Assembly: GCF_021026195.1 (NCBI RefSeq)
Contig: NZ_JAJNCT010000005.1
Location: 151,231 to 215,230, forward strand
Length of the DNA stretch: 64,000 bases
Origin: Comamonas koreensis
Lineage (GTDB): Bacteria > Pseudomonadota > Gammaproteobacteria > Burkholderiales > Burkholderiaceae_C
Reading direction: 5' to 3'
Shown here: piece by piece, positions 18,241-27,763 of the stretch
Numbering within the stretch: the first letter of the stretch is position 1
Layout: each line of letters opens with the position of its first letter
Notes under the pieces: generated by a model
Databases searched by the model: none
The model's input: the letters and a program-made list of their open reading frames with translations, nothing else
Told to the model about the DNA's origin: nothing
Position numbers and translations under genes: made by a program

Positions 18241-18598
18241 GCCGATAAATGTCCATGATCGACAAGGGCACGAATTTGCAAGAGCAATGAGATCCTGGAG
18301 CTGGATGGCGCCGAAGCAAGGATGACGCCCCGTTGCCGCTCTGCCCCGCACCCTGCTACGAGTAGGGAGATGGCCCGCTTAGTTGCCCCAAAGCAACATA
18401 CAGACATAGGCCACAAGTAGGTATTCACACTGGATCGCCGTTTTTTGACCTGCTAGCGGCGCTGAATGTGTAGGACAAGCCTCGCTTTTAAATACAATTC
18501 GTTCTCATTCCTAACACCCATCCCCTGGCAAACCTCGCTGCGGCGCCCCTGACTGGCGCCGTTGTGCTGTGCCCGCCTCGTTTTTTGCTGCCTTCACC
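18241..18598. other. Intergenic region before the fecA-like gene
   Basis: About 360 bp without a convincing gene. It holds the Fur-like box at 18491-18509 and a short inverted repeat (GGCGCC, 18543-18548 and 18555-18560) just before the receptor gene. Open frames on the minus strand here have no family features. Confidence 0.5.
18491..18509 (+). promoter_or_regulatory. Putative Fur box upstream of the fecA-like receptor
   Basis: AATACAATTCGTTCTCATT matches the clear Fur box at 38245-38263 at 14 of 19 positions, including the whole right half TTCTCATT. It lies about 90 bp before the receptor start, where iron-dependent repression would act. Confidence 0.6.
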
Positions 18599-20746
18599 AT
18601 GTCCGCATTCACCAGCACTTCGCGCAAGCCATCGGGCCCCCGTCCAGCCCTGAGCCAGATAACAGCAGCCGTCCTGATCAGCCTGGCGCCCGCTGCCAGC
18701 GTGTTGGCCCAAACGGCCGATGCTGCGGCTGCAGCGCCTGCCGATGACGAACCGGTGGCAGAAAGCACCTTGGAGACCATCCAGGTTTCCGGCGACCTGC
18801 TGGGCAGCGGCCTGCAAAACCAGCTCAAGACCTTTGCCGGTGCCCGCACCATTGTCGACAAGGAGGTGATCGAGAACAGCGGCGCCTCCAGCATTGGCGA
18901 TGTGATGCGCCGCATTCCCGGCGTGCAGAGCAGCGACAACTCCGGCACCGCAGGCAGCGCGGTGTCGCTCAATATCGGCGTGCGCGGTTTGACCGGCCGC
19001 TACTCGCCCCGCTCCACCGTGCTGCTCGATGGCGTGCCGCTGGCCGTGGCGCCCTATGGCCAGCCCCAGCTGTCGTTTGCGCCGGTCAGCCTGGCCAATA
19101 TCGAATCCATCGACGTGGTGCGCAGCGGCGGCGCGGTGCGCTATGGCCCGCAAAACGTGGGCGGCATCATCAACTTCAACACCCGCGCCATCCCCACCAG
19201 CAAGGACATTACCGGCGATGTGACCATGCGCTACAACGGCTTTGGCAAGGGCGGCGAGAACAACACGCTCTACAGCACCTTCCTGGGCTCGCAGCTGGAC
19301 AACGGCCTGGGCTGGGCGCTGCTGTACTCGGGCATGACCGGCTCCGAATGGCGCAAGGACAGCGATGAGCGTTTGAACGATGTCGCGCTGAAGTTCCGCT
19401 ATGCGCTGTCGGGCAGCTCCGAGGTCTACGGCAAGCTGTCTTACTACGATGTGCGCTCCAACACGCCTGGCGGCCTGACGGTGGCCCAGTACAACGCCAA
19501 CCCCTTCCAGAACACCCGCCCCACCGACATGTGGGATGGCGAGCGCAAGGGCCTGGACCTGGGCTATATCAACACCTTGTCGGACACGCAGGAGTTCGAG
19601 ATCCGTGCCTACTACAACGACAGCTCGCGCTCCAGCCGCCTGATCAATGCCGCGCAGACCCAGATCAACTACCAGCCGCGCAACTACCAGACCCTGGGCA
19701 TCGAGCCCCGCTACACACAGCGTTTTGAACTTGGCAGCAGCACGCATGATGTGACCGTGGGCTACCGCTTCATCCGCGAGCGCGGTGACGACAACAGCAG
19801 CCTGCTGAACCTGTCCACCAATGTGATGGGCGCCACCACCTCGTTCGACAACGCCACCGATGCCCATGCCGGCTATATCGATGACCGCATCGCCATCGGC
19901 GCCTGGCGCATCACCCCGGGCGTGCGCTTTGAGCACATCCAATCCGAGCGCGATGACCGCAGCGGCGCGCAAAGCTTTGACACGCGCAACAACAAGTGGC
20001 TGCCCTCGGTCAGCGTGTCCTACCTGGTCAACCCGGCCCTCACGCTGTTTGCCAACTACACCACCTCGTTCGGCCCGGTGCAGAACATCCAGCTGAACTC
20101 GCAAACCGCCGCCAACCCGCTGCGCCCTGAAGTGGCCAAGACCAAGGAAATCGGCGCCCGCTGGCAAGACAAGCAGTGGCGCGCCGAGGCCACGGTGTTT
20201 GACCTGCGCTTTGACAACCAGATCCTGCAGACGCCGGGCGTTGTGCCCGTCACCTTTGCCAATATCGGCGCCACCAAGCACCAGGGCCTGGAGCTGGCAC
20301 TGGAATACAGCTTTGACAAGGCCAGCGCACTGGCAGGCACCACCGTCTACGGCAACTACACCTACACCAAGGCGATCCAGAAATCCGGCACCACCGCTGG
20401 GCTGGATGTGCCCTTCTACGCCCGCAACACCGACACCGTCGGCGTGCGCTATGAGCGCGATGCCTGGGGCTTCAACCTGTCGAGCACGCACCAGAGCAAG
20501 CAGTACTCGGACCTAGCCAACACCGAGGCCGAATCGGCCAATGCCAATGTGGGCCGCATCCCCGGCTTCCGCCTGTGGAACGCCCAGGTCAGCTGGAAGG
20601 TGCCACAGTACAAGGGCAGCGAAATCATGGTCGGCGTGAACAACATCGCCGACCACCGCTACTACACCCGCAATGTCGACGGCAACCCCGGCCGCATGGT
20701 CGGCGCGCCGCGCACTTTCTACGTCCAGGGCCGCTACGCGTTCTGA
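18599..20746 (+). CDS. fecA: TonB-dependent outer-membrane receptor, FecA-like
   Basis: 715 residues with a signal peptide ending near SVLAQ, a plug domain and a beta-barrel ending in the aromatic YVQGRYAF. The plug carries the FecA-like stretch RSTVLLDGVPLAVAPYGQPQ followed by GGAVRYGPQNVGGIINF. FecA imports ferric citrate. The N-terminal signalling domain of true FecA is absent and no fecIR lies next to it, so it is a transport-only receptor. The ATG at 18599 was chosen; a GTG at 18569 is in frame. The start is preceded by a Fur-like box. Confidence 0.85.
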   Translation: MSAFTSTSRKPSGPRPALSQITAAVLISLAPAASVLAQTADAAAAAPADDEPVAESTLETIQVSGDLLGSGLQNQLKTFAGARTIVDKEVIENSGASSIGDVMRRIPGVQSSDNSGTAGSAVSLNIGVRGLTGRYSPRSTVLLDGVPLAVAPYGQPQLSFAPVSLANIESIDVVRSGGAVRYGPQNVGGIINFNTRAIPTSKDITGDVTMRYNGFGKGGENNTLYSTFLGSQLDNGLGWALLYSGMTGSEWRKDSDERLNDVALKFRYALSGSSEVYGKLSYYDVRSNTPGGLTVAQYNANPFQNTRPTDMWDGERKGLDLGYINTLSDTQEFEIRAYYNDSSRSSRLINAAQTQINYQPRNYQTLGIEPRYTQRFELGSSTHDVTVGYRFIRERGDDNSSLLNLSTNVMGATTSFDNATDAHAGYIDDRIAIGAWRITPGVRFEHIQSERDDRSGAQSFDTRNNKWLPSVSVSYLVNPALTLFANYTTSFGPVQNIQLNSQTAANPLRPEVAKTKEIGARWQDKQWRAEATVFDLRFDNQILQTPGVVPVTFANIGATKHQGLELALEYSFDKASALAGTTVYGNYTYTKAIQKSGTTAGLDVPFYARNTDTVGVRYERDAWGFNLSSTHQSKQYSDLANTEAESANANVGRIPGFRLWNAQVSWKVPQYKGSEIMVGVNNIADHRYYTRNVDGNPGRMVGAPRTFYVQGRYAF

Positions 20747-20774
20747 TCCACCCACACCCGGCCTCCGCTCAACA

Positions 20775-20805
20775 AGACCCGCAACACCTGATGCGGGTCT
20801 TTTTT
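20775..20805 (+). terminator. Rho-independent terminator after the fecA-like gene
   Basis: Arms AGACCCGC and GCGGGTCT enclose a ten-base loop and are followed by a T run. It separates the first receptor from the second, whose start is only 33 bp further on. Confidence 0.85.
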
Positions 20806-20837
20806 GCCGATGGCCCCGCCTGTTTTGTGACCCTCTG

Positions 20838-22994
20838 ATGACCCCCTCTCACACCACCGCCCGCTCCACCTCGTTCCACCCGCTGAGCTGCCTCAGCGCC
20901 ATCGCATTGGCCATCGCCGCCTGGCCTGCAGCCGCGCAAACCACGCCCGATGCAGCAGCCACTCCGGCCGCTGAGGCCGTGTTGCCCCAGGTCATCGTGC
21001 AAGAGAAGGCGCAGGAAGTCGGCTACCAGCCCAAGCGCGCCACCACCGCCACCCGCAGCGATGCGGCGCTGCGCGATGTGCCCCAGGCCATTGCCGTGGT
21101 GCCCGCCCAGGTGCTGCAGGACCAGCAGGTGCGCTCCATCGATGAGGCGCTCTACAACGTCAGCGGCATCACCCAGGCCAACACCTTGGGCGGCACGCAG
21201 GATGCGGTGATCAAGCGCGGCTTTGGCTTCAACCGCGATGGCTCCATCCTGCGCGATGGCATCCGCACTGTGCTGGCCCGTAACCTCACCTTCACGACCG
21301 AGCGGGTCGAAGTGCTCAAGGGCCCCAGCTCGGTGCTCTACGGCACGATGGATCCGGGCGGCGTGATCAACATGGTCACCAAAAAGCCCCAGCTCAGCTT
21401 TGCCGGCCAGGTGGGCGCCTCGCTGTCCAGCTACGGCGGCGGCGGTGCCTCGGTCGATCTGACTGGCCCCCTCGGCGAGCAAGGCCTGGCCTACCGCTTC
21501 ATCGCCGACACCAGCGATGTCGACTACTGGCGCAACTTTGGCAAGAACCGCCAGACCGTCATCGCCCCGTCGCTGGCCTGGTATGGGCGCGATACCTATG
21601 TGCGCATGTCCTATGAGCACACCGACTACGAGCAGCCCTTTGACCGGGGCACCGTGATCGACAGCCGCACCGGCCGCCCGGTGGCCACCGACCGCCGCGA
21701 GCGCTTGGACGAGGCCTACAACCGCACCCTGGGCGATTCGGACTTCTTCACCGTGCAGGCCCAGCACAGCCTGAATTCGCAGTGGAAGCTCAACGCCGCC
21801 TACAGCTACAACCGCAACCGCTATGACGACTACCAGGCCCGGCCGGTGTCGCTCAACCCCACCACCGGCATCCTCACCCGCCGCCCTGATGGCACGCGCG
21901 GCGCGCTCAGCCAGCAACATGTGGGCCAGATCAACCTGGAAGGCAAGCTGCAGGCGGGCGGCATGACGCACGAGATCCTGGCTGGCTTCGACGCCGAAGA
22001 CAGCAATATCTTCCGCCGCGACATCATCCGGGGCAGCAACAGCGGCGGCTTCAATGTCTACGACCCGGTCTACGGCAACCTGCCCAATGCCACCAGCATC
22101 GACGAAGCGCAAAGCGCCCAGAGCGACAAGATCCGCCAGCAGGCACTGTTTGCGCAGGATTCGATCCGCCTGTCGCCGCAGTGGCTGCTTCAGCTGGCCG
22201 GGCGCTGGCAACACTACGACCAGATAGCCGGCAAGGGCCGGCCGTTTGTGGTGGGCAGCGAATCGGATGGCAGCAAGTTTGTGCCGCACGCCGGCCTGGT
22301 CTGGCAGCCCAGTAGCGAATGGTCCATCTACGGCAGCTACAGCGAATCCTTCAAGCCGCAAAGCAGCATTGGCAATGTCATTGGCACCTTGCCGCCCGAG
22401 ACCGCCAAGGCCTGGGAGCTGGGCACCAAGTGGGAGTCGCCTGCCGGCATCACCGCCACCGCTGCGCTCTATGACATCCGCAAGCGCAACGTGGTGGTCA
22501 GCGAGACCATCGACGGCCAAAGCTATGCCCGCGCCGTCGGCGGTGCCCGCTCACGCGGCCTGGAGCTCGATGCCGCCGGCCGCCTGGGCAAGCAGTGGCA
22601 GCTGATTGGCACCTATGCCTACACCGATGCCGCCGTCACCGACGACCCGCAATACCAGGACAATCGCCTGGCCAATGTGGCCCGCCACACTGCCTCGCTC
22701 TTTGCCGCCTATGATTTTGCCGCCAGCAGCAGTGGCCGCTGGCGTGCCGGCGCCGGCCTGCGCCATGTGGGCCGCCGCGCCGGTGATGCCGCCAACAGCT
22801 TCAACAACGCCGGCTACACCGTGGCCGACAGCTTTGTGAGCTGGGAGCGCCCCTGGAGCGGCCGCGTCGTCAAGCTGCAGCTCAACGTCAAGAACCTGTT
22901 CGACAAGAACTATGTCAGCTCCTCGGGCAGCCCCATCTATGTGTCTCTCGGCGAGCGCCGCCAGGCCCTGCTGCGCGCGGTCGTCGACTTCTGA
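20838..22994 (+). CDS. TonB-dependent siderophore receptor
   Basis: 718 residues. It has a signal peptide to about AWPAAAQ and a plug domain with VERVEVLKGPSSVLYG-type sequence (RVEVLKGPSSVLYGTMDPGG). A 22-strand barrel ends in LLRAVVDF. The plug and the C-terminal NLFDKNYV signature place it among hydroxamate-type siderophore receptors (FhuE/FoxA-like), but the ligand cannot be fixed. The ATG at 20838 directly follows the terminator of the previous gene, so either some read-through occurs or a promoter overlaps it. The reductase gene follows after 42 bp, probably in the same transcript. Confidence 0.9.
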   Translation: MTPSHTTARSTSFHPLSCLSAIALAIAAWPAAAQTTPDAAATPAAEAVLPQVIVQEKAQEVGYQPKRATTATRSDAALRDVPQAIAVVPAQVLQDQQVRSIDEALYNVSGITQANTLGGTQDAVIKRGFGFNRDGSILRDGIRTVLARNLTFTTERVEVLKGPSSVLYGTMDPGGVINMVTKKPQLSFAGQVGASLSSYGGGGASVDLTGPLGEQGLAYRFIADTSDVDYWRNFGKNRQTVIAPSLAWYGRDTYVRMSYEHTDYEQPFDRGTVIDSRTGRPVATDRRERLDEAYNRTLGDSDFFTVQAQHSLNSQWKLNAAYSYNRNRYDDYQARPVSLNPTTGILTRRPDGTRGALSQQHVGQINLEGKLQAGGMTHEILAGFDAEDSNIFRRDIIRGSNSGGFNVYDPVYGNLPNATSIDEAQSAQSDKIRQQALFAQDSIRLSPQWLLQLAGRWQHYDQIAGKGRPFVVGSESDGSKFVPHAGLVWQPSSEWSIYGSYSESFKPQSSIGNVIGTLPPETAKAWELGTKWESPAGITATAALYDIRKRNVVVSETIDGQSYARAVGGARSRGLELDAAGRLGKQWQLIGTYAYTDAAVTDDPQYQDNRLANVARHTASLFAAYDFAASSSGRWRAGAGLRHVGRRAGDAANSFNNAGYTVADSFVSWERPWSGRVVKLQLNVKNLFDKNYVSSSGSPIYVSLGERRQALLRAVVDF

Positions 22995-23036
22995 TCCATC
23001 GCCGACAATCAGCAGCTATTGATAACAAAGACAGGC

Positions 23037-25709
23037 ATGTGGAGTTTTAAAAATATCTGGTTCCAGATCCACTGGCTGATCGGCATCACCGCAGGCACGG
23101 TGCTGATCGTCATTGGCCTCACCGGCGCCACCTATTCTTTCCAGGACGAAGTGCTGGACTGGGCCAACCCCGGCACGGCCAGCGTGCCGGTGCAGCAAAG
23201 CCCGGTGCTGACGCCGCCACAACTGTTGGCGGCAGTGCGGGCCAGCGGTGAGCAGCGCCGTATCGACCGCATCACCCTGTATGCCGAGCCCGGGCGCAGC
23301 GCCCAGCTTGCCTTTGCGCCGGAGAAGGGCGAACGCCGGGGCCAGAGCGTCTACCTCAACCCCTATACCGGCGCGCAGCTGCCCGCCCAAAGCGGCCGGG
23401 AGTTTTTTGAATGGAACGAGCGCCTACACCGCTGGCTGCTGCTGCCCCGCGACGATGGCAAGCCAATAACCGGCAGCCTCTCGCTGTGCCTGCTGCTGCT
23501 GTCGCTGTCAGGCCTGTACCTGCGCTGGCCGGCCAAGCCGCTGTCCTGGCGCAGCTGGCTCACGTTCAATGTGCGGCGCAAGGGCCGGCCGTTTCTCTGG
23601 GGCCTGCACTCGGTCGCCGGCACCTGGGTGCTGGTGGTTTATGTGATGCTGACCCTCACCGGCATGTACTGGGCCTTTGATGCAGTGCGTGCACCGGTCG
23701 ACCGCTGGATGGGCGCACCCTCCCGCGCAGCGGCCCGGGCCGAGCAATCGGCCGCGCAAGAAGCCGCCCGCAAGGCGCCGCCGCTGCAGATCGAGCCCGC
23801 GACGCTGGAGCCCGCCTGGCAAGGCTTTGCGCAGCTGGCCAGCCAGTGGCAGTTCGTGCAGATGCGTCTGCCCCAGCGCGCCGACCAGCCCGTGCAGTTC
23901 AGCTGGTGGGGCGCCGATGCCCCGCATGACCGGGCACGCAACCAGCTCAGCCTGAGCCTCGACGGCAGCGTGCAGCGCGACGACCGCTTTGCCGATCTGC
24001 CTGCCGGCCGCCGTGCGCTGGCTGCCATCTTCCCGCTGCACACCGGCACCTATTTTGGGATGACGGGCCGCATCATCGTCACCGTTGCGGCGCTGATGAT
24101 GCCGCTGTTCGCCATCACCGGCTGGCTGCTCTACCTGGAGCGGCGCCGCAAATCCCGCGCCGCTGCCAAGGCCCAGCGCGCGCTGCTGGAGGGCGATGGC
24201 GCGCAACCCAGCCCCGCCACCGGTGCCAGCACCAGTGCCAGCATTGCCGTGGTTTACGCCAGCCAGGCAGGCCATGCCCAGCAACTGGCCGTGCGCACCG
24301 TCGCGCGCCTGCGCAGCGCCGGCCTGGCCGCGCAGCTGCTGCCAGCCGCCAATCTGGACATGGCCCAGCTGCAGCCGCAGCGCCAGCTGCTCTGGGTGGC
24401 CAGTACCTTTGGCGAAGGCCAGCCACCCGACAGCGCCCGCCGCCTGGCGCGCCTGCTGCAGCAGGCCGAAGGCACGCCATTGGCGCACCAGCGCTTTGGC
24501 ATGCTGGCCCTGGGTGACCGCCAGTACAGCCAGTTCTGCGGCTTTGGCCTGGCGCTGGCGGCACAGCTGGAGCGCCTGGGCGCCCAGCCCGTGTTTGCGC
24601 CCATCACCATGGATGCCGAAGACGATAGTGCCTGGCAAGCCTGGCTGCAGGCGCTGGCCGCGCACTGGGGCGTGAACGCCGCGCCCGCCACTGCGGCAGA
24701 CAATGCCGCGGCCAGCGTCGCCGATTCCGATGCGCCCGACGCCCTCTTCCTGCCCGCGCAGCTGCTCAGCCGCCACCACCTCAACCCCGGCAGCAGCGGC
24801 CAGCCGCTCTACCAGGTGGAGCTGGGCTTTGCGCCTGGGCAAGCGCTGCAGTGGCAGGCCGGTGGCCTGGTCGAGGTCAAGGCTGCACATGCGCCCGCCC
24901 AGGTCGATGCCTGGCTGCAGGCGCAGCAGCTCGATGGCAACGCCGCCGTGCAATGGCGCGGCAGCGCCAGCACTCTGCGCGATGCGCTCAGCGCCTCCGA
25001 GCTGCCCACGCTCTCGGCCCCTGCCACATCGGCCCAGGCCGTCGCCGATCAGCTGCATCCGCTGGCCCCGCGCAGCTACTCGCTGGCCTCCCTGCCGGCC
25101 GATGGCCGCATTCGCCTCTATGTGCGCCAAACCCTGCGCGAGCAGCCAGGCGCTGCGGCGCAGCTGGGCCTGGCCTCGGGCTGGCTCACCGCGCATGCGC
25201 CGCTGGGCAGCAGCATCGCACTGCGCCTGGTCGCCAACCCGGGCTTTGCGCCGCTGGCCGGCGATGCGCGGCCGGCCATCTTCATGGGCAACGGCTCGGG
25301 TTACGCCGGCCTGCGCGGCCACCTGCGCCACCGCATCGCCCAGGGCCAGTTTGACAACTGGCTGGTCTTTGGCGAACGCCGCCGCGCGCACGACTCCTAT
25401 GCCGAAGACGAGGTCTGCGTTTGGCAGGCCCACGGCCAGATCGAGCGCGCCGACTACGCCTACTCGCGCGACGCCCGCGATGCCAGCCACCAGACGCCCG
25501 GCCAAGGCCCGCACCGCTATGTGCAAGATGCCCTGCGCGCCGCCGCCGAGCCGCTCCAGGCATGGCTGGCCCGTGGCGCCGTCATCTACGTCTGTGGCAG
25601 CTATGACGGCATGGCCACCGGCGTGGACCAGGCGCTGACCGAGCTGCTCGGCGAAGCAGGGCTGAACGCCTTGATCGACGAGGGGCGGTACCGGCGCGAC
25701 GTGTATTGA
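23037..25709 (+). CDS. PepSY membrane protein fused to a flavodoxin/ferredoxin-reductase module (probable ferric-siderophore reductase)
   Basis: 890 residues. The N-terminal 380 or so form a PepSY-associated membrane domain: helix at 11-35, then VLVVYVMLTLTGMYWAF and IIVTVAALMMPLFAITG. A flavodoxin-like domain follows (about 400-545; IAVVYASQAGHAQQLA). Then comes a CysJ-type FAD/NADP reductase (RSYSLAS for FAD, FMGNGSGYAGLRGHL and YVCGSYDGMATGV for NADP). Electrons would pass from NADPH through FAD and FMN to the membrane part. Its place behind two iron receptors suggests release of iron from siderophores by reduction. ATG at 23037. Confidence 0.88.
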   Translation: MWSFKNIWFQIHWLIGITAGTVLIVIGLTGATYSFQDEVLDWANPGTASVPVQQSPVLTPPQLLAAVRASGEQRRIDRITLYAEPGRSAQLAFAPEKGERRGQSVYLNPYTGAQLPAQSGREFFEWNERLHRWLLLPRDDGKPITGSLSLCLLLLSLSGLYLRWPAKPLSWRSWLTFNVRRKGRPFLWGLHSVAGTWVLVVYVMLTLTGMYWAFDAVRAPVDRWMGAPSRAAARAEQSAAQEAARKAPPLQIEPATLEPAWQGFAQLASQWQFVQMRLPQRADQPVQFSWWGADAPHDRARNQLSLSLDGSVQRDDRFADLPAGRRALAAIFPLHTGTYFGMTGRIIVTVAALMMPLFAITGWLLYLERRRKSRAAAKAQRALLEGDGAQPSPATGASTSASIAVVYASQAGHAQQLAVRTVARLRSAGLAAQLLPAANLDMAQLQPQRQLLWVASTFGEGQPPDSARRLARLLQQAEGTPLAHQRFGMLALGDRQYSQFCGFGLALAAQLERLGAQPVFAPITMDAEDDSAWQAWLQALAAHWGVNAAPATAADNAAASVADSDAPDALFLPAQLLSRHHLNPGSSGQPLYQVELGFAPGQALQWQAGGLVEVKAAHAPAQVDAWLQAQQLDGNAAVQWRGSASTLRDALSASELPTLSAPATSAQAVADQLHPLAPRSYSLASLPADGRIRLYVRQTLREQPGAAAQLGLASGWLTAHAPLGSSIALRLVANPGFAPLAGDARPAIFMGNGSGYAGLRGHLRHRIAQGQFDNWLVFGERRRAHDSYAEDEVCVWQAHGQIERADYAYSRDARDASHQTPGQGPHRYVQDALRAAAEPLQAWLARGAVIYVCGSYDGMATGVDQALTELLGEAGLNALIDEGRYRRDVY

Positions 25710-25746
25710 GCCAGATACGGCAACAGACGCCCTGCGGTAAAGATCA

Positions 25747-25783
25747 AAAGGCGTGGGCCCTCAGGTCCACGCCTTTGTGCTTT
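25747..25783 (+). terminator. Hairpin terminator after the iron-uptake unit
   Basis: AAAGGCGTGG pairs with CCACGCCTTT around a ten-base loop, followed by a weak T-rich tail. The A-rich left arm makes it usable on both strands, and the LysR gene converges on it. Confidence 0.75.
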
Positions 25784-25865
25784 GTGCGTACAGGTGCGTG
25801 CATGGCGCAGCGCCCACCACGGTGCTCAGGTCAACAGCGCCGCAAGACACGCATGGCTTGCGTTT

Positions 25866-26798
25866 TCAACTTGTCTCCCGGCCCGTGGTCCCCCAGGCGC
25901 CTTGCTCAGCCAGGTCTTCCAAAATGCCACGCAGCCCACGCGCCACTTCTCTGGTCGCCAAGGTAGAAGGCCGCTGCGTCGTCAGCTGCAAAGTCAGCCA
26001 ACGCTCAATCGAAGGCTGGGTGATCACACTGGCCTGCAGCTGCCCGTTTTGCAGCTGCGGCACAACCGCATGAAACGGAATGATCGTGTAGCAGCCTCCG
26101 CTGGCCACCAGCTGGAGCTGCACTTGTATCGAGTTGGCCTCGATGACGGGGTTGAGCCGTATGCGCCTGCGGTTGGCCAGGGTTTCCAACGCAACGCGCA
26201 GCGCACTCGGTGCCGAAGGGAGCACCAGCGGCAGGCCGTCGAGGCTGTCAAACGGCAGGTGCGCGCTGCTGGTGAGCGGGTCGCCGTGGCCGGCAATCAA
26301 ACAGGCATCCACAGGCGCCAGCAGGTCCTGGTTCTGGGGGATACCCTTGCCATAGTGAAACATCACGGCCACGTCGATCTTGCCTTGGTCCAGCCACTCT
26401 TCCAGCTGCCCGGTATAGCCCTCGTACAACGCCAGGCTGACCTGTGGAAAGCGAAACTTCACCTCGTGGTACAGCTGGCTCGCAATGACCATGGCCACCG
26501 TGGGCAGCAGGCCCAAGCGAACTTCGCCTGAGGGGATGCCCGCCATCGACTGCGCCTCCGCCCGCATGCCTTCGGCCTCGGCCAGTATGCGCTGCGCGCT
26601 GGGCACCAGGCGCCGCCCCAGCTCGCTGGGCACCACACCCCGTCCCGTGCGATGGAACAAACTCCCCGCACATTCACGCTCCAACTGCGCAATTTTCCGG
26701 CTGAGCAGCGAGGCACTGGTGTCCAGCACCGCAGCAGCCCGCGTCAGGCTGCCCTGCTCCAAAACCGTAAGAAAAAGTTTGAGTCCCTCCGTGTCCAT
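25866..26798 (-). CDS. LysR-family transcriptional regulator of the catabolic cluster
   Basis: 310 residues with a LysR helix-turn-helix (about 1-60: GSLTRAAAVLDTSASLLSRKI) and an effector domain of the Nac/Cbl-like group (GEVRLGLLPTVAM). It is divergent from the SDR gene at 26959, with about 160 bp between them. It probably controls the catabolic genes up to 33757. The inducer is unknown. Confidence 0.92.
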   Translation of the reverse strand: MDTEGLKLFLTVLEQGSLTRAAAVLDTSASLLSRKIAQLERECAGSLFHRTGRGVVPSELGRRLVPSAQRILAEAEGMRAEAQSMAGIPSGEVRLGLLPTVAMVIASQLYHEVKFRFPQVSLALYEGYTGQLEEWLDQGKIDVAVMFHYGKGIPQNQDLLAPVDACLIAGHGDPLTSSAHLPFDSLDGLPLVLPSAPSALRVALETLANRRRIRLNPVIEANSIQVQLQLVASGGCYTIIPFHAVVPQLQNGQLQASVITQPSIERWLTLQLTTQRPSTLATREVARGLRGILEDLAEQGAWGTTGRETS

Positions 26799-26958
26799 CT
26801 GTCTCCCTCCTTTATGGCTGGATTCAAGCAGTTTCAGGTGTGCAAATTGTGCAAATCTGATTGACGTTTCATTGCGTTGCTCGCTCTGCGCTGTTGGTTA
26901 AGACTGCGTCTATCCATCTGACGCCAGATCCAGATATCTCTACCAAGCAGGGGACTCC

Positions 26959-27735
26959 ATGAACACAGCCGCATCGCCCGCATCCGCTTTTGGCCTTCAG
27001 GGCAAAGTTGCCATCGTCACCGGCTGCGGCGGTGGTCTGGGCCAGGGCATTGCCCAGGGGCTCGCCCATGCCGGTTGCCATGTGGTCGGCGTTGACCTCA
27101 AAGAGACAACAGAGACGCAGCACCTGGTGGAAGCCGAAGGCCGGCAGTTTCTGGGGCTGAGCAACGACATCTCCCAGCTGCCCGAGATCGACGCCGTCAT
27201 CGCGCAGGCGGTTCAGACCTTCGGCCACATCGATGTGCTGGTCAACAACGCCGGTGCCATCCGCCGGGGCGATGCGCTCAGCTTCTCGCAAGCCGACTGG
27301 GACGAGGTGATGGACCTCAACATCCGCACGGTGTTCTTCTTCTGCCAGGCCGCTGCCAAGCAATTCGTCGCGCAAAAGACCGGCGGCAAGATCATCAATA
27401 TCGCCTCCATGCTGTCGTTCCAGGGCGGCATCAAGGTGCCGTCCTATACCGCATCCAAAAGCGCGGTAATGGGCCTGACACGCTTGCTCGCCAACGAATG
27501 GGCAGGCATGAACATCAATGTCAACGCCTTGGCGCCCGGCTACATGGCCACCCCGATGAGTGCCGACCTGCGCAGCGATGCCGCGCGCAACCAGGCCATC
27601 ATCGAGCGCATTCCTGCGGGGCGCTGGGGCACCCCACAAGACATGGCGGGCCCGGCGGTCTTCCTCGCCTCCAGCGCGGCCGACTATGTGCAGGGCTACA
27701 CCATCGCCGTCGATGGTGGCTGGCTCTCCCGCTAA
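26959..27735 (+). CDS. SDR oxidoreductase, KduD-like
   Basis: 258 residues. It has the glycine motif TGCGGGLGQG, NNAGAI, catalytic Ser and YTASK, and a C-terminal stretch RIPAGRWGTPQDMAGPAVFL followed by GYTIAVDGGW. That last part is very close to 2-deoxy-D-gluconate 3-dehydrogenase (KduD). The neighbours are not pectin genes, so the real substrate is more likely a cyclic alcohol or ketone of this cluster. It is the first gene after the LysR promoter region. Confidence 0.9.
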   Translation: MNTAASPASAFGLQGKVAIVTGCGGGLGQGIAQGLAHAGCHVVGVDLKETTETQHLVEAEGRQFLGLSNDISQLPEIDAVIAQAVQTFGHIDVLVNNAGAIRRGDALSFSQADWDEVMDLNIRTVFFFCQAAAKQFVAQKTGGKIINIASMLSFQGGIKVPSYTASKSAVMGLTRLLANEWAGMNINVNALAPGYMATPMSADLRSDAARNQAIIERIPAGRWGTPQDMAGPAVFLASSAADYVQGYTIAVDGGWLSR

Positions 27736-27763
27736 TCGGCGCTGCGCACAGCAAAGGCCCTGC

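Noticed and set aside
18488-20491. A 667-codon open frame on the minus strand opposite the fecA-like gene
   Set aside because: It is antisense to a clear receptor gene; in GC-rich DNA the complementary frame stays open by codon bias. No family features. The same applies to long minus-strand frames at 11505-13601, 20769-22520, 23508-25526, 40556-42301 and 62092-63978.
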